From assembly GCA_910583845.1 (NCBI GenBank), contig CAJUAB010000005.1, positions 124,001-188,000 on the forward strand: DNA of 64,000 nt. Direction: 5' to 3'. The notes below the pieces were generated by a model. The model worked only from the letters and a program-made list of their open reading frames with translations. It was not told the origin of the DNA and searched no databases. Below are positions 38,008 through 47,061 of the stretch, in pieces (positions within the stretch are counted from its first letter, which is position 1; each line of letters starts with the position of its first letter). Position numbers and translations under genes: made by a program. Source of the stretch: an uncultured Acetatifactor sp. (lineage in GTDB: Bacteria > Bacillota > Clostridia > Lachnospirales > Lachnospiraceae).

Positions 38008-38125
38008 GGAACTTTAAAAACAGTCTCGGAACGAAGGTGCCCGGAAGGAAATTTCAGCTGCGCACTTTGCGGATGAAATTTTCTTCCCCGGTAAGGGCAC
38101 CGCAGTGCAGAGACGGAACTTTAAA
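38008..38125 (+). ncRNA. Candidate structured leader or hairpin element before the HAD gene
   Basis: Nested pairing arms: GTCTC (38023-38027)/GAGAC (38110-38114), GGTGCCC (38036-38042)/GGGCACC (38095-38101), and GGAAGGAAATTTCA (38043-38056)/TGAAATTTTCTTCC (38074-38087), with a 17-base tip. An 11-base direct repeat, GGAACTTTAAA, flanks the whole at 38008-38018 and 38115-38125. It sits just upstream of the HAD gene's ribosome site. It could be a cis-regulatory RNA or a small palindromic mobile element; I do not recognise a known riboswitch class. Confidence 0.5.
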
Positions 38126-38138
38126 TGGGAGGGACAAA

Positions 38139-38792
38139 ATGATCCGGAATATTATATTTGATATCGGCAATGTGCTGGCGGCCTGGCAATGGCGGGAATT
38201 CTACGAAAATTTCCACTACAGCCCGGAAGTGACGGAGCGGCTGGCCAAAGCCACGGTGCTCAGTCCTTTATGGGAGGAGTTTGACAGGGGAGAGATGGAC
38301 GAGGAAGTTCTGCTGGGCAAATTTATAGAGAATGATCCTGAGCTGGAGCGGGAAATCCGGGGCGTCAGACAGAACATTCACGACATGCTGGGGCGTTACG
38401 ACTATGCCATTCCCTGGATTCAGGCTTTGAAAAGCAAGGGTTACAGGGTATACTATCTGTCCAATTTTTCCAGGCAGGCGCATCAGGAATGCTCCCATGT
38501 GCTGGATTTTCTGCCGCTGATGGACGGGGGCATCCTGTCTTATCAGGAGAAACTGATCAAACCGGACCCGGCGATCTATCAGCTCCTGCTCGCCCGCTAT
38601 GGGCTGAAAGCCGATGAATGTGTTTTCCTGGACGACACGGAGAGGAATGTGGAGGCGGCCATCCGGCAGGGGATGGCCGGAATCCTGTTTTGCGGCAGGG
38701 AGCAGGCGGAGGAGGAGCTTAAAAAGCTGGGGGTGGACGCGCAGGAGCGGGAAGACAACTACCATGGAAATACAATATTTCAGAAAAGGTGA
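38139..38792 (+). CDS. HAD-superfamily hydrolase, subfamily IA
   Basis: This 217-residue phosphatase-like protein has HAD motif I modified as FDIGNVL (nucleophile Asp, second Asp replaced by Asn), motif II Ser in YYLSNFS, Lys in LIKPDPAIY and motif IV FLDDTERN. The FDIGNV form is typical of YihX-like alpha-D-glucose-1-phosphate phosphatases and other IA variant 3 proteins. ATG 38139 has GGGAGGG before it. The MATE gene starts 6 bases after its stop, so the two are cotranscribed. Confidence 0.88.
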   Translation: MIRNIIFDIGNVLAAWQWREFYENFHYSPEVTERLAKATVLSPLWEEFDRGEMDEEVLLGKFIENDPELEREIRGVRQNIHDMLGRYDYAIPWIQALKSKGYRVYYLSNFSRQAHQECSHVLDFLPLMDGGILSYQEKLIKPDPAIYQLLLARYGLKADECVFLDDTERNVEAAIRQGMAGILFCGREQAEEELKKLGVDAQEREDNYHGNTIFQKR

Positions 38793-38798
38793 GGATAT

Positions 38799-40187
38799 AT
38801 GTTGGAAGTGACAAAAAAGCTATCAAACCTGTTCGGACAGGTGGATATGACAGAGGGGGAACCCTGGAAAAAGATTGTGGCATTCACGGTCCCTATGCTC
38901 ATCGGCAATGTGGCGCAGCAGCTGTACAATACGGTGGACAGTATCGTGGTGGGGAAATATGTGGGGGACAATGCCCTGGCGGCAGTGGGCAGCGCCAGCC
39001 CGATTTTTAATCTGCTGCTGGTGCTGTTTGTGGGGATTGCCATGGGCGCGGGCATCATGGTCTCCCAGTATTACGGTTCCCGCGACAGGGAAAATCTGTC
39101 CAAGACCATCGGCAGCTCCGTCACATTGACGGCCGTGGCCTCCATTCTGCTGATGATTGCGGGCACCTTGGCCATCCGCCCCGTGCTGGTGCTGCTGGAT
39201 ACGCCGGAAAGTATCATCGACTGGTGTACCTCCTATCTGATGATTCTGCTGTGGGGCATTGCGGGACTGGCCTATTATAATATTCTCTGCGGAATCCTGC
39301 GGGGGCTGGGGGATTCTCTGTCCGCGCTGGTATATCTGCTGGTGGCTACGGTGCTCAACATTATACTGGACATCTGGTTTGTGGCCGGATTTCACCTGGG
39401 GGTGGCGGGAGTGGCTCTGGCCACCGTCATAGCCCAGCTGGTGTCCGCTGTATTGTGTATGCTGAAACTACGGAAAATGACGGAGCTTTTTGATCTGAAG
39501 AAAGAGTATCTGAAGCCGGATCGGGAAAATATTTTTACGGTGATACGTCTGGGACTCCCCTCGGGACTGACCCAGGCAATCTTTTCCCTGGCCATGGTGG
39601 TGGTGCAGTCCCTGACCAACAGCTTCGGGGAGATGATTATTGCCGCCAACGTGATTATTATGAGAGTGGACGGCTTTGCCATGATGCCAAACTTTTCCTT
39701 CGGGACGGCCATGACCACTTACGCGGGACAGAATGTGGGCGCCAGGCAGTACGACAGGGTAAAACAGGGGGCCAGGCAGGGAACGCTGATCGCGGTTTGT
39801 ACCTCGGCTGTGATCACAGGCCTGATTCTGCTGTTCGGACCTTACCTGATGGGCATCTTTACCAACACAGGGGAGCTGGCCCGGCTCAGCGCCGATATGA
39901 TGAAGATCCTGGCGGCGGGCTATATCGCCATGGCCGTGACCCAGAGCCTGTCCGGGATTATGCGGGGGGCCGGGGACACCGTAACGCCCATGTGGATTTC
40001 CCTGCTCACCACCGTCGCTGTCCGGGTTCCCCTGGCTTACGGGCTGGTGTACCTGACCAGGACGCCCCAGCTGCCCCAGGGGCGTTATGAGAGCCTGTGG
40101 ATCTCGCTGCTGACCTCCTGGGTGCTGGGCGCCCTGGCCACCTTCGTATTTTATAAGGCGGGCCGGTGGAAAAAGAAGGCGCTTTGA
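38799..40187 (+). CDS. MATE-family multidrug/Na+ exporter
   Basis: This 462-residue membrane protein has about 12 hydrophobic segments and MATE features (MLIGNVAQQLYNTVDSIVVGKYVG, ALAAVGSASPIFNLL, a second repeat beginning LPSGLTQAIFSLAMVVVQSLTNSFG). It would export cationic drugs or metabolites using an ion gradient. AAGGTGAGG precedes the ATG. It shares an operon with the HAD phosphatase gene. Confidence 0.92.
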   Translation: MLEVTKKLSNLFGQVDMTEGEPWKKIVAFTVPMLIGNVAQQLYNTVDSIVVGKYVGDNALAAVGSASPIFNLLLVLFVGIAMGAGIMVSQYYGSRDRENLSKTIGSSVTLTAVASILLMIAGTLAIRPVLVLLDTPESIIDWCTSYLMILLWGIAGLAYYNILCGILRGLGDSLSALVYLLVATVLNIILDIWFVAGFHLGVAGVALATVIAQLVSAVLCMLKLRKMTELFDLKKEYLKPDRENIFTVIRLGLPSGLTQAIFSLAMVVVQSLTNSFGEMIIAANVIIMRVDGFAMMPNFSFGTAMTTYAGQNVGARQYDRVKQGARQGTLIAVCTSAVITGLILLFGPYLMGIFTNTGELARLSADMMKILAAGYIAMAVTQSLSGIMRGAGDTVTPMWISLLTTVAVRVPLAYGLVYLTRTPQLPQGRYESLWISLLTSWVLGALATFVFYKAGRWKKKAL

Positions 40188-40204
40188 TAAATTAAACAAA
40201 AAAG

Positions 40205-40233
40205 TAGCCAACTCCCCCATATCGTGCTATAAT
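40205..40233 (+). promoter_or_regulatory. Promoter of the chemoreceptor gene
   Basis: TAGCCA (40205-40210), 17 bases, a perfect TATAAT (40228-40233). Confidence 0.55.
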
Positions 40234-40325
40234 ATTTTTGTGTATAATTTTGCGGGATAAAATGTGTGCGGATCAGCAGATATTTCCACAAAAGATGGTT
40301 GAAGTTGTCAAGAATGGGGGGCACT

Positions 40326-42359
40326 ATGCAAAATCAAAAAAATGAAAAGAAGTCGGGCAGGGAGAAGCAAAACGGGGGGTTTGTCAGCATTGAGAAGAAA
40401 ATCTCTTCGAATTTCGGAAGGACCATCATGGTCTGCTGCATTGTTCTGGGGGTGGTCACCGCCATTCTGAACTATGTCTCGTCAATTAACGCGGTGTCGG
40501 AGACCATCAATAATACCTCCGATGTGGCGGCATACTATGTCTCAGCGGCGCTCCAGCAGTATATAGCGGTTGCCTATGAGACAGGAAGCATTGCCCGCCT
40601 GGCCGATCCCGACCGAGCGGCGGAGGATAAGGTGGCCATCATCGAACAGAGAGTGGCGGACCATGACTATGAAAGAGGATTTCTTCTGGACGAGGAAGGC
40701 GTTGACATACTCACCGGGATGAATCTTTCCGCCAGCGATTGTTTCCGGGAAGCCATGCAGGGGAATACCTTCGTATCCACTCCCGCGTACAGCGAGGTTA
40801 CGAAGTCGGTATCCTACGCGGTTTCGGCTCCCCTCTGGGAGGGCGGGATTCCCGGCACAAAGCCGGTGGGCGCCGTGGTCTATATTCCCGACGGGGAATC
40901 GCTGAATGATATCATGCGTTCCATCAAGGTGGGAGATGGCGGCACGGCGTTTATGCTGGATGCCAACGGGATTACCATCGCGGATATAGACTCGTCTCTG
41001 GTAGGTGTGGAAGACAGCATCGCACTGGGCCAGACCAATCCACGGCTGCGGAAATACAGTGAGATCTGCAAGAAGATGGTGGCCGGGGAAGCGGGGACAG
41101 GGACCTATACCTACAACGGAAAGACAAAGGTAGTGGCCTATTCGCCCATTCCGGGAACCGACGGCTGGAGCATCGGGGTCGCCGCGGTCCGGAATGAGTT
41201 TTTGGGTATGTTCTTTTTATCGCTGGTATCTACGGCTGTGTTTGTCATCGCTTTTACTCTGTACGGAGTCAGGAGCGGTGTTCAGCTGGGGAAAAAGGTC
41301 GTACATCCCATCTCGGTGGTGGTAAAGCGTCTGGAGCTTCTGGCACAGGGAGATCTTCATTCCGATACCCCGATACCGCAGGTAAATGACGAGACGGCAA
41401 CCCTGATGAACAGCCTCGCGCAGACGGTGCAGGATCTGAAAAAAGTGATAGCGGATATCGACAGCAAACTCGCGGAACTGTCGGAGGGTAACTTCAGAGT
41501 ATCTATTGATGAGGACTACAAGGGAGACTTCGCGGAGATCAGCCGCTCTTTCCGAGGGATTATCGCGTCCCTCAGTTCGGCTATGCGGGATATCGACGGC
41601 AATGCCCGGTGCGTTCAGAGAGGCGCGGAAGATCTGGCCGGAGCTTCGGTGCAGCTTGCCGAGGGAGCCACTGACCAGGCCAGCGCGGTGGAGGAACTGA
41701 CGGCGACGATTACGGATATTTCCGAGAAGATCCAGGTGACTGCCCAGGGGGCGGAGAAGGCCAGAGACATCGTTGCGAATATGAACAGACAGATTCTCGA
41801 AAGCAACGAGCATATGAAGAATAATACCGAGGCCATGGACAAGATCCGGGAGGCTTCTGACAAAATTGCGGAGATTATCGGCAGCATAGAAGAGATTGCC
41901 GATCAGACGGCGCTGCTCTCCCTGAACGCTTCCATCGAGGCGGCCAGAGCCGGGGAGCATGGAAGAGGATTCGCGGTTGTCGCTACCCAGGTGGGGGCGC
42001 TGGCGGAACAGAGTTCGGAGGCGGCAAGAAATACGAAAGACCTGATACAGAATGCCATCATGGCGGTGGAAGAGGGTATCCAGTTTGCCAATTCCACTGC
42101 GGAATCTCTGGTTGCGGTTGTGGAGAACGCGAAGGTGGTCAATGATTCCATGTCGGAGATCGCGGTGGCTTCCGACAACCAGGCCCGGGCGGCGGCGCAG
42201 ATCACGGAGGGCATCAACCAGATCGCCGGCGTGGTAGAGTCCAATTCCGCCACTTCCGAGGAGAGCGCCGCGGCATCCGAGGAACTGTCCAAGCAGGCCG
42301 ACAAGCTAAAAGAGCTGGTGGGAAGATTCCGGTATGAGAGTCAGGAAGAGAGTGTGTAG
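40326..42359 (+). CDS. Methyl-accepting chemotaxis protein
   Basis: This 677-residue receptor has a first membrane span at about 33-55 (TIMVCCIVLGVVTAILNYVSSI), an extracellular dCache-like sensor to about 300 (YIPDGESLNDIM, GWSIGVAAVRNEF), a second span (MFFLSLVSTAVFVIAFTLYGV), a HAMP region, then the cytoplasmic signalling domain with the conserved hairpin (EEIADQTALLSLNASIEAARAGEHGRGFAVVA). It relays ligand binding to CheA. ATG 40326 has GGGGGG shortly before it. Its presence implies a motile or chemosensory cell. Confidence 0.94.
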   Translation: MQNQKNEKKSGREKQNGGFVSIEKKISSNFGRTIMVCCIVLGVVTAILNYVSSINAVSETINNTSDVAAYYVSAALQQYIAVAYETGSIARLADPDRAAEDKVAIIEQRVADHDYERGFLLDEEGVDILTGMNLSASDCFREAMQGNTFVSTPAYSEVTKSVSYAVSAPLWEGGIPGTKPVGAVVYIPDGESLNDIMRSIKVGDGGTAFMLDANGITIADIDSSLVGVEDSIALGQTNPRLRKYSEICKKMVAGEAGTGTYTYNGKTKVVAYSPIPGTDGWSIGVAAVRNEFLGMFFLSLVSTAVFVIAFTLYGVRSGVQLGKKVVHPISVVVKRLELLAQGDLHSDTPIPQVNDETATLMNSLAQTVQDLKKVIADIDSKLAELSEGNFRVSIDEDYKGDFAEISRSFRGIIASLSSAMRDIDGNARCVQRGAEDLAGASVQLAEGATDQASAVEELTATITDISEKIQVTAQGAEKARDIVANMNRQILESNEHMKNNTEAMDKIREASDKIAEIIGSIEEIADQTALLSLNASIEAARAGEHGRGFAVVATQVGALAEQSSEAARNTKDLIQNAIMAVEEGIQFANSTAESLVAVVENAKVVNDSMSEIAVASDNQARAAAQITEGINQIAGVVESNSATSEESAAASEELSKQADKLKELVGRFRYESQEESV

Positions 42360-42383
42360 GCTGAATCAGCCGGAAAGGCAGGT

Positions 42384-42806
42384 ATGACGATGAAAATTGC
42401 GGTAACTTTTGCAAACGGAGATGTATTTCAGCATTTCAGGCATACGGAGCAGTTTAAGATCTATGATATTGAGGACGGAAAAGTTGTGGGTACGCAGATT
42501 GCGGATACGGAGGGAAGCGGTCACGGTGCCCTGGCCGGAATGCTTTCCGGACTGAAGGTGGATGCGCTGATCTGCGGCGGAATCGGCGGGGGCGCGCAGA
42601 CGGCGCTGGCGGAGGCGGGAATCCGCCTTTACGGCGGTGTGTCCGGCAGCGCGGATGAGGCCGTGGAAAGGCTGCTGGCGGGGAACCTCGCCTTTGATCC
42701 CCACGTGCATTGTGATCACCACGGGGAAGGACATCAGCACACAGACGGGCATTCCTGCGGGGAAAACAAGCATGGCTGCGCGGGAAAGGGAGGCGGATGC
42801 CCGTAA
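42384..42806 (+). CDS. NifX/NifB-type dinitrogenase cofactor-domain protein with metal-rich tail
   Basis: This 140-residue protein is a NifX/NafY-like domain (residues 3-105: KIAVTFANGDVFQHFRHTEQFKIYDIEDGKV, ICGGIGGGAQTALAEAGI). A tail of about 30 residues is crowded with His and Cys (HVHCDHHGEGHQHTDGHSCGENKHGC). Stand-alone members in non-diazotrophs are thought to bind metal or Fe-S clusters. No nif genes are nearby. ATG 42384 or 42390 could be the start. It lies 24 bases after the chemoreceptor gene. Confidence 0.85.
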   Translation: MTMKIAVTFANGDVFQHFRHTEQFKIYDIEDGKVVGTQIADTEGSGHGALAGMLSGLKVDALICGGIGGGAQTALAEAGIRLYGGVSGSADEAVERLLAGNLAFDPHVHCDHHGEGHQHTDGHSCGENKHGCAGKGGGCP

Positions 42807-42854
42807 GCGTGTCTGAATGCACCTTCATAAAGCGGTCTTTATGTGCCATATCGT

Positions 42855-42910
42855 AAAAAAAGGTAACTGTTGTCTTCTCATCTGTGGGAATATAGCAGTT
42901 CCTTTTTTTT
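42855..42910. terminator. Bidirectional terminator
   Basis: AAAAAAAGGTAACTG (42855-42869) pairs with CAGTTCCTTTTTTTT (42896-42910) with one bulge. An A run precedes and a T run follows the stem. Confidence 0.7.
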
Positions 42911-43042
42911 ATCACAATAGAGGGCATTTGGTGCGCAGACCGGCTGTCTCCCGGATGGAAGCGGTATAAATATCCGGTTCTGACGCATGCTATCAAAGTA
43001 TGAACCCAATAACGGAGTGGCGGAACAAAACGGAGGCACAGT

Positions 43043-44395
43043 ATGGAGTCAATCTGGACGGAAGACACAGAAATCAGAAAACGGGAAGCGCTTGCGGGGG
43101 ATCTGGAAACGGAGGCTGTCATCATCGGGGCCGGATTGGCCGGTATTCTGACAGCCTATTACCTGGGGCAGGCGGGGATTCGGACCGTTGTGCTGGAGGC
43201 GGACAGAATCGGCAGCGGGCAGACAAAAAATACCACGGCCAAGATCACTTCCCAGCACAATCTGATTTATGACCGGATGATCAGGACCTTTGGACATGGG
43301 ATGGCGGAACACTATGCCCGCGCAAATGAAGCGGCCATCGAAGAATATGAACGGCTGATTCTGGAAAAGGAGATAGCCTGTGATTTCACCAGGTGTCCGG
43401 CCTGCCTGTATTCCCGGACGGAGGAGAATCTTTTGAGACAGGAGGCGGAAGCGGCAAAGTCTCTGGGCATAGGGGCCTGCTTCCGGACAGACTGTGAACT
43501 TCCGTTTCCGGTGGCGGGGGTGACGGTGTTTGAACGCCAGGCGAGATTCCAGCCGCTCCGGTTTCTGGGGAGAATGGCGGAGGAAACGGAAGTGTACGAG
43601 GGCACCCGGGTGCTGCGGGTGAAGGGCAGGAGAGTTGAGACGGACAGGGGATGTGTGACGGCGAAATATATTGTGTTTGCCGCGCATTTTCCCTTTGTCA
43701 ATGTGCCGGGATACTACTTTGCGAGGATGCACCAGGAGAGGAGTTATGTGGTGGCGCTTCGGGGGGCGGAGGAGGTAAAGAGCATGTACCTGGGAATTGA
43801 CAGGGACGGACTTTCCTTCCGGACCCAGGGGAATCTGCTTCTCCTGGGCGGCGGCAGCCATCGGACAGGGACGGGCGGAGGGAAGGAAGCGGGGGGATGC
43901 CGGTATGAGATGCTGCGCCGCCGGGCGCAGGAAATGTATCCCGGATGCCGGGAGTCGTTTCACTGGTCTGCCCAGGATTGTATGACCCTGGACGGGCTGC
44001 CCTATATCGGAAGATTCTCCAGGCGCAATCCGGGTTGGTATGTGGCCACTGGTTTTGGAAAATGGGGGATGACTACGGCCATGGTGAGCGCCCGCGTCCT
44101 GACCGCCCTCATCAGCGGGCAGGACTGTCCGGAAGCGGATATTTTTTCCCCGCGCAGGCGCTTTACGGCCCGGGCGGCGGGAGAACTGGCGATACACGGC
44201 GCGTACACGGTCAAAGGTCTGGCAAAGCATTTTCTGCCCCCGGGAGGCCCTGACTGTCCGCACATGGGCTGCCGGCTGGAGTGGAATCCGGATGAGGAGA
44301 GCTATGATTGTCCCTGCCACGGTTCCCGGTTTGACAGGGAAGGGCATCTGCTGGACGGACCGGCGCAGACGGATTGCAGGAGGCGGGGAGGATGA
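43043..44395 (+). CDS. FAD-dependent oxidoreductase with C-terminal Rieske [2Fe-2S] domain
   Basis: This 450-residue protein has a DAO-type FAD fold with the dinucleotide motif VIIGAGLAGILTAYYLGQAG at residues about 27-46 and a matching late FAD segment (GLPYIGRF, ATGFGKWGMTTAM). The last 50 residues form a Rieske domain: CPHMGC and CPCHGS give the Cys-His/Cys-His ligands. Such fusions are common but their substrates are mostly unknown. CGGAGG precedes the ATG. The stop overlaps the next gene's ATG (ATGA), which suggests coupled expression. Confidence 0.9.
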   Translation: MESIWTEDTEIRKREALAGDLETEAVIIGAGLAGILTAYYLGQAGIRTVVLEADRIGSGQTKNTTAKITSQHNLIYDRMIRTFGHGMAEHYARANEAAIEEYERLILEKEIACDFTRCPACLYSRTEENLLRQEAEAAKSLGIGACFRTDCELPFPVAGVTVFERQARFQPLRFLGRMAEETEVYEGTRVLRVKGRRVETDRGCVTAKYIVFAAHFPFVNVPGYYFARMHQERSYVVALRGAEEVKSMYLGIDRDGLSFRTQGNLLLLGGGSHRTGTGGGKEAGGCRYEMLRRRAQEMYPGCRESFHWSAQDCMTLDGLPYIGRFSRRNPGWYVATGFGKWGMTTAMVSARVLTALISGQDCPEADIFSPRRRFTARAAGELAIHGAYTVKGLAKHFLPPGGPDCPHMGCRLEWNPDEESYDCPCHGSRFDREGHLLDGPAQTDCRRRGG

Positions 44396-45240
44396 GGACG
44401 GAGTTTTTTTACGGCTGGTATTTCAAGTGCCAGTCCGACACGCGGACATTGGCGGTGATCCCGGCGGTTCATGGGACCGTAGGGAAATGTACCTGTTCCG
44501 TTCAGATCATAACAGAGGAGCAGGTATGGACGGCGGAGTTTCCTGGAGACAGCTTCCGGCGGAAAGGGAAGTCGATCTCCATCGGCAGAAACCGGTTTGG
44601 AGAGAGGGGCGTAAGACTGGACATACATGTGCCGGGACTGGAGGCAGAGGGGGAACTGGATTTCGGCCTTCTCTCCCCGCCGGGATATGATATCATGGGG
44701 CCCTTCTGTTTTGTGCCGTTTCTGGAATGCAGACACAGTGTGTGGAGCATGAGGCATAAGGTGTGGGGAACCGTGCGGATCAACGAGACGGCCAGTACTT
44801 TTGACGGGGCGGCGGGGTACTGGGAAGGAGACCGGGGGCGTTCATTTCCCGGGGAATATATCTGGACACAGTGCATCTTTCCGGGAGGCGCGTTGATGCT
44901 GTCTGTGGCGGATATTCCCCTGGCAGGCTTTCATTTCCGGGGAATCATCGGCTTCGTTCTCCTGCATGGCAGGGAATACAGGCTGGCCACTTATCTGGGC
45001 GCTAAGGCGGTCAGAGTCCAAAACGGGACGGTCAGGGTGGCGCAGGGCAGTCTGGAACTGGAAGCGAGGCTTCTGGAGCGCGCAGATCATCCCCTGAAAG
45101 CTCCCATCGGGGGAGCTATGGCGCGGACCATTCATGAAAGCCCGGCCTGCAGGGCCGGCTATGGGTTTCGCGAAAACGGCCGTACCCTCCTGGCATTTGA
45201 GTCGGACAGGGCGTCCTTTGAGTATGAGTACCCGGGATAA
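44392..45240 (+). CDS. Tocopherol cyclase-like (lipocalin-fold) protein
   Basis: This 282-residue beta-rich protein has a start typical of the tocopherol-cyclase-like family (FFYGWYFKCQ), internal KVWGTVRINE and YWEGDRGRSFPGEYIWTQC. In plants this fold cyclises prenylquinols; bacterial members are usually of unknown function. GCAGGAGGCGGGGAG precedes ATG 44392, which overlaps the Rieske gene stop by 4 bases. A joint role on a lipid or quinone-like substrate is inference only. Confidence 0.7.
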   Translation: MRTEFFYGWYFKCQSDTRTLAVIPAVHGTVGKCTCSVQIITEEQVWTAEFPGDSFRRKGKSISIGRNRFGERGVRLDIHVPGLEAEGELDFGLLSPPGYDIMGPFCFVPFLECRHSVWSMRHKVWGTVRINETASTFDGAAGYWEGDRGRSFPGEYIWTQCIFPGGALMLSVADIPLAGFHFRGIIGFVLLHGREYRLATYLGAKAVRVQNGTVRVAQGSLELEARLLERADHPLKAPIGGAMARTIHESPACRAGYGFRENGRTLLAFESDRASFEYEYPG

Positions 45241-45318
45241 GGAGGCTGACAGGATGTCCGCCCAAACCGGCAGCCGCGGAATCTGTTACCTGGCATCTGG
45301 AAAGTTTTTCAGAAGGTG

Positions 45319-45347
45319 TTCCCTTAAGCGGGCCTATACGGTATAAT
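45319..45347 (+). promoter_or_regulatory. Promoter of the GTPase gene
   Basis: TTCCCT (45319-45324), 17 bases, a perfect TATAAT (45342-45347). Confidence 0.55.
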
Positions 45348-45424
45348 GAGGGAAAGACGATTGAACGCCGCCGGACGGGGAGCGCGCGAAAGCACATGGA
45401 AAAGGGCATCGGGAGGACTGATTT

Positions 45425-46561
45425 ATGACGGTTGATATTGACAGGGCTGCGCAGGATGCAGTGAATCTCATTGCGGACAGAATAAGAAACCTGAAAACAT
45501 TGAACATTATAGTGGCCGGGAAAACAGGCGTCGGAAAGAGCACATTGATCAATGCCATATTCCGCGAAAAACTGGCAGAAACAGGGATGGGTAAACCCGT
45601 GACAGAACATATGAGAAAGCTCACGAAAAAGAACGTCCCGATCGCCGTTTATGATACACGCGGCTTTGAACTTGGCAGGGATGTTCAGGCGGAAGTGAGA
45701 AGAGAGATCGTTGACGCCATCCGCAAAGGACTGGCCACACAGGATATCAATAAGGCAATTCACTGCATTTGGTACTGCATCAATACGGCCTCAAACAGAG
45801 TAGAGCCGGAAGAAATCCAGTGGCTGAAAGAACTGTCCAAAGAGAACCGGGTTACGCAGGTACCTGTTATTATTGTGCTGACCCAATCCTTTTCCAGGAA
45901 AAAAGCCGATGAACTGAGAAGGATACTGCTGAACGAAAACCTGGATGTCGTACAGATCATTCCGGTACTTGCGCAGGATTATGAAATAGATGACGACTAT
46001 GTCGCAAAGTCATATGGCATGGACGTTCTGATTAAGGTTATGGGGGAGGCTTTGCCGGAGGAACTGATCGACACCTTGCAGAATGTGCAGATCGCATCCA
46101 TTGAAGAAAAAAAAAGACGCGCGCAGGCGGCGGTGGCAACGGCATCCGTCGCGGCGGCCGGTGAGGGAGCAGCTCCGGTCCCCTTCTCCGACTGCGCGAT
46201 GCTGATCCCCACACAGCTCGGAATGATTGCGACGATCACAGTGATTTTTGGCTTTGATGTAAATAAAAGTATTATTACGGCATTGCTGTCCGCCACATTG
46301 GGTTCCGGAGGAGCGACACTCCTGGGGAAGGTTTTTGTGTCAAATCTGCTCAAAGTGATACCCGGTATTGGAACAATAGGCGGAGGCGCAATCTCAGCGG
46401 CTGCGGCAGGGGTGATTACGGCGGCTCTGGGAGAAGCGTACATAGGGGTAATGGAATTGGTGTTTAACGGAGAAATGAACATCAGTGATCTCAATACAGA
46501 GCAAGGCAGAGAGACAATGACAAAAATGTTCAGGCAGAGGCTTTCGGTGAGAAGAAAATAA
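45425..46561 (+). CDS. Membrane-associated P-loop GTPase with DUF697-like tail
   Basis: This 378-residue protein has a TrmE/Era-like G domain: G1 GKTGVGKST at residues about 36-44, G3 DTRGFELG, and VIIVLTQSF where the NKxD base-recognition motif should be, so nucleotide specificity may be altered. From about residue 245 a hydrophobic, Gly/Ala-rich region with several membrane-like helices (MLIPTQLGMIATITVIFGFDVNKS, PGIGTIGGGAISAAAAGVITAALGEAYI) matches DUF697. Such GTPases are cytoplasmic with a membrane-inserted tail and mostly uncharacterised. It stands alone with its own promoter. Confidence 0.85.
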   Translation: MTVDIDRAAQDAVNLIADRIRNLKTLNIIVAGKTGVGKSTLINAIFREKLAETGMGKPVTEHMRKLTKKNVPIAVYDTRGFELGRDVQAEVRREIVDAIRKGLATQDINKAIHCIWYCINTASNRVEPEEIQWLKELSKENRVTQVPVIIVLTQSFSRKKADELRRILLNENLDVVQIIPVLAQDYEIDDDYVAKSYGMDVLIKVMGEALPEELIDTLQNVQIASIEEKKRRAQAAVATASVAAAGEGAAPVPFSDCAMLIPTQLGMIATITVIFGFDVNKSIITALLSATLGSGGATLLGKVFVSNLLKVIPGIGTIGGGAISAAAAGVITAALGEAYIGVMELVFNGEMNISDLNTEQGRETMTKMFRQRLSVRRK

Positions 46562-46684
46562 AGGGGAGAATCTGTGCCGTCAGCCAATCCGGAAACGCGC
46601 TTGCGGGCCAGAAAAAAGCGAACGGTTTTCCGTAAAATTGCGGATAAAATAATAGAAGACAAAATGCGGAGAAGGGCAGAAATA

Positions 46685-46713
46685 TTGACTTTCTGCGCAT
46701 TTTCTGGTATAAT
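46685..46713 (+). promoter_or_regulatory. Promoter of the VbhA-like gene
   Basis: TTGACT (46685-46690), 17 bases, a perfect TATAAT (46708-46713). Confidence 0.65.
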
Positions 46714-46808
46714 AAATATACAAGATCGGTAACAATCAAAGGCCCATCATACCATGCGCGGACTGTGCGCATGGCACAATATATGTATGAGAGCGAGGAG
46801 GCATAAGC

Positions 46809-46988
46809 ATGGGAAATGTATTTGTACCTGTATCACCGGAAGAAGCGGATTTAGTGGTAAGGCATGTTGCGGCTACCCTTCTTTTGGACGGATTGATTGT
46901 CACGGAGGATGAGAAGGAGACATTAAGAAAGGTGGCCATAGGAGAAATCCCTTATGAAGATTATCTCAGACAGGCAAAGGAGAGTTGA
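46809..46988 (+). CDS. Small antitoxin VbhA-like protein
   Basis: This 59-residue protein begins at an ATG after GAGGAGGCAT. Its helical pattern, with EDEKETLRKVAIGEIPYEDYLRQAKES at the end, resembles the VbhA antitoxin domain that inhibits Fic toxins by presenting a helix. No Fic toxin gene follows, so it is an orphan antitoxin or a look-alike. It has its own strong promoter. Confidence 0.65.
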   Translation: MGNVFVPVSPEEADLVVRHVAATLLLDGLIVTEDEKETLRKVAIGEIPYEDYLRQAKES

Positions 46989-47061
46989 GCCGGGGCCTTT
47001 GTAAGGCAGCCTGAAGCGGATCGGGAAGACAGAGGGTGGAATGAAGAGGGAGTGATGGGGC

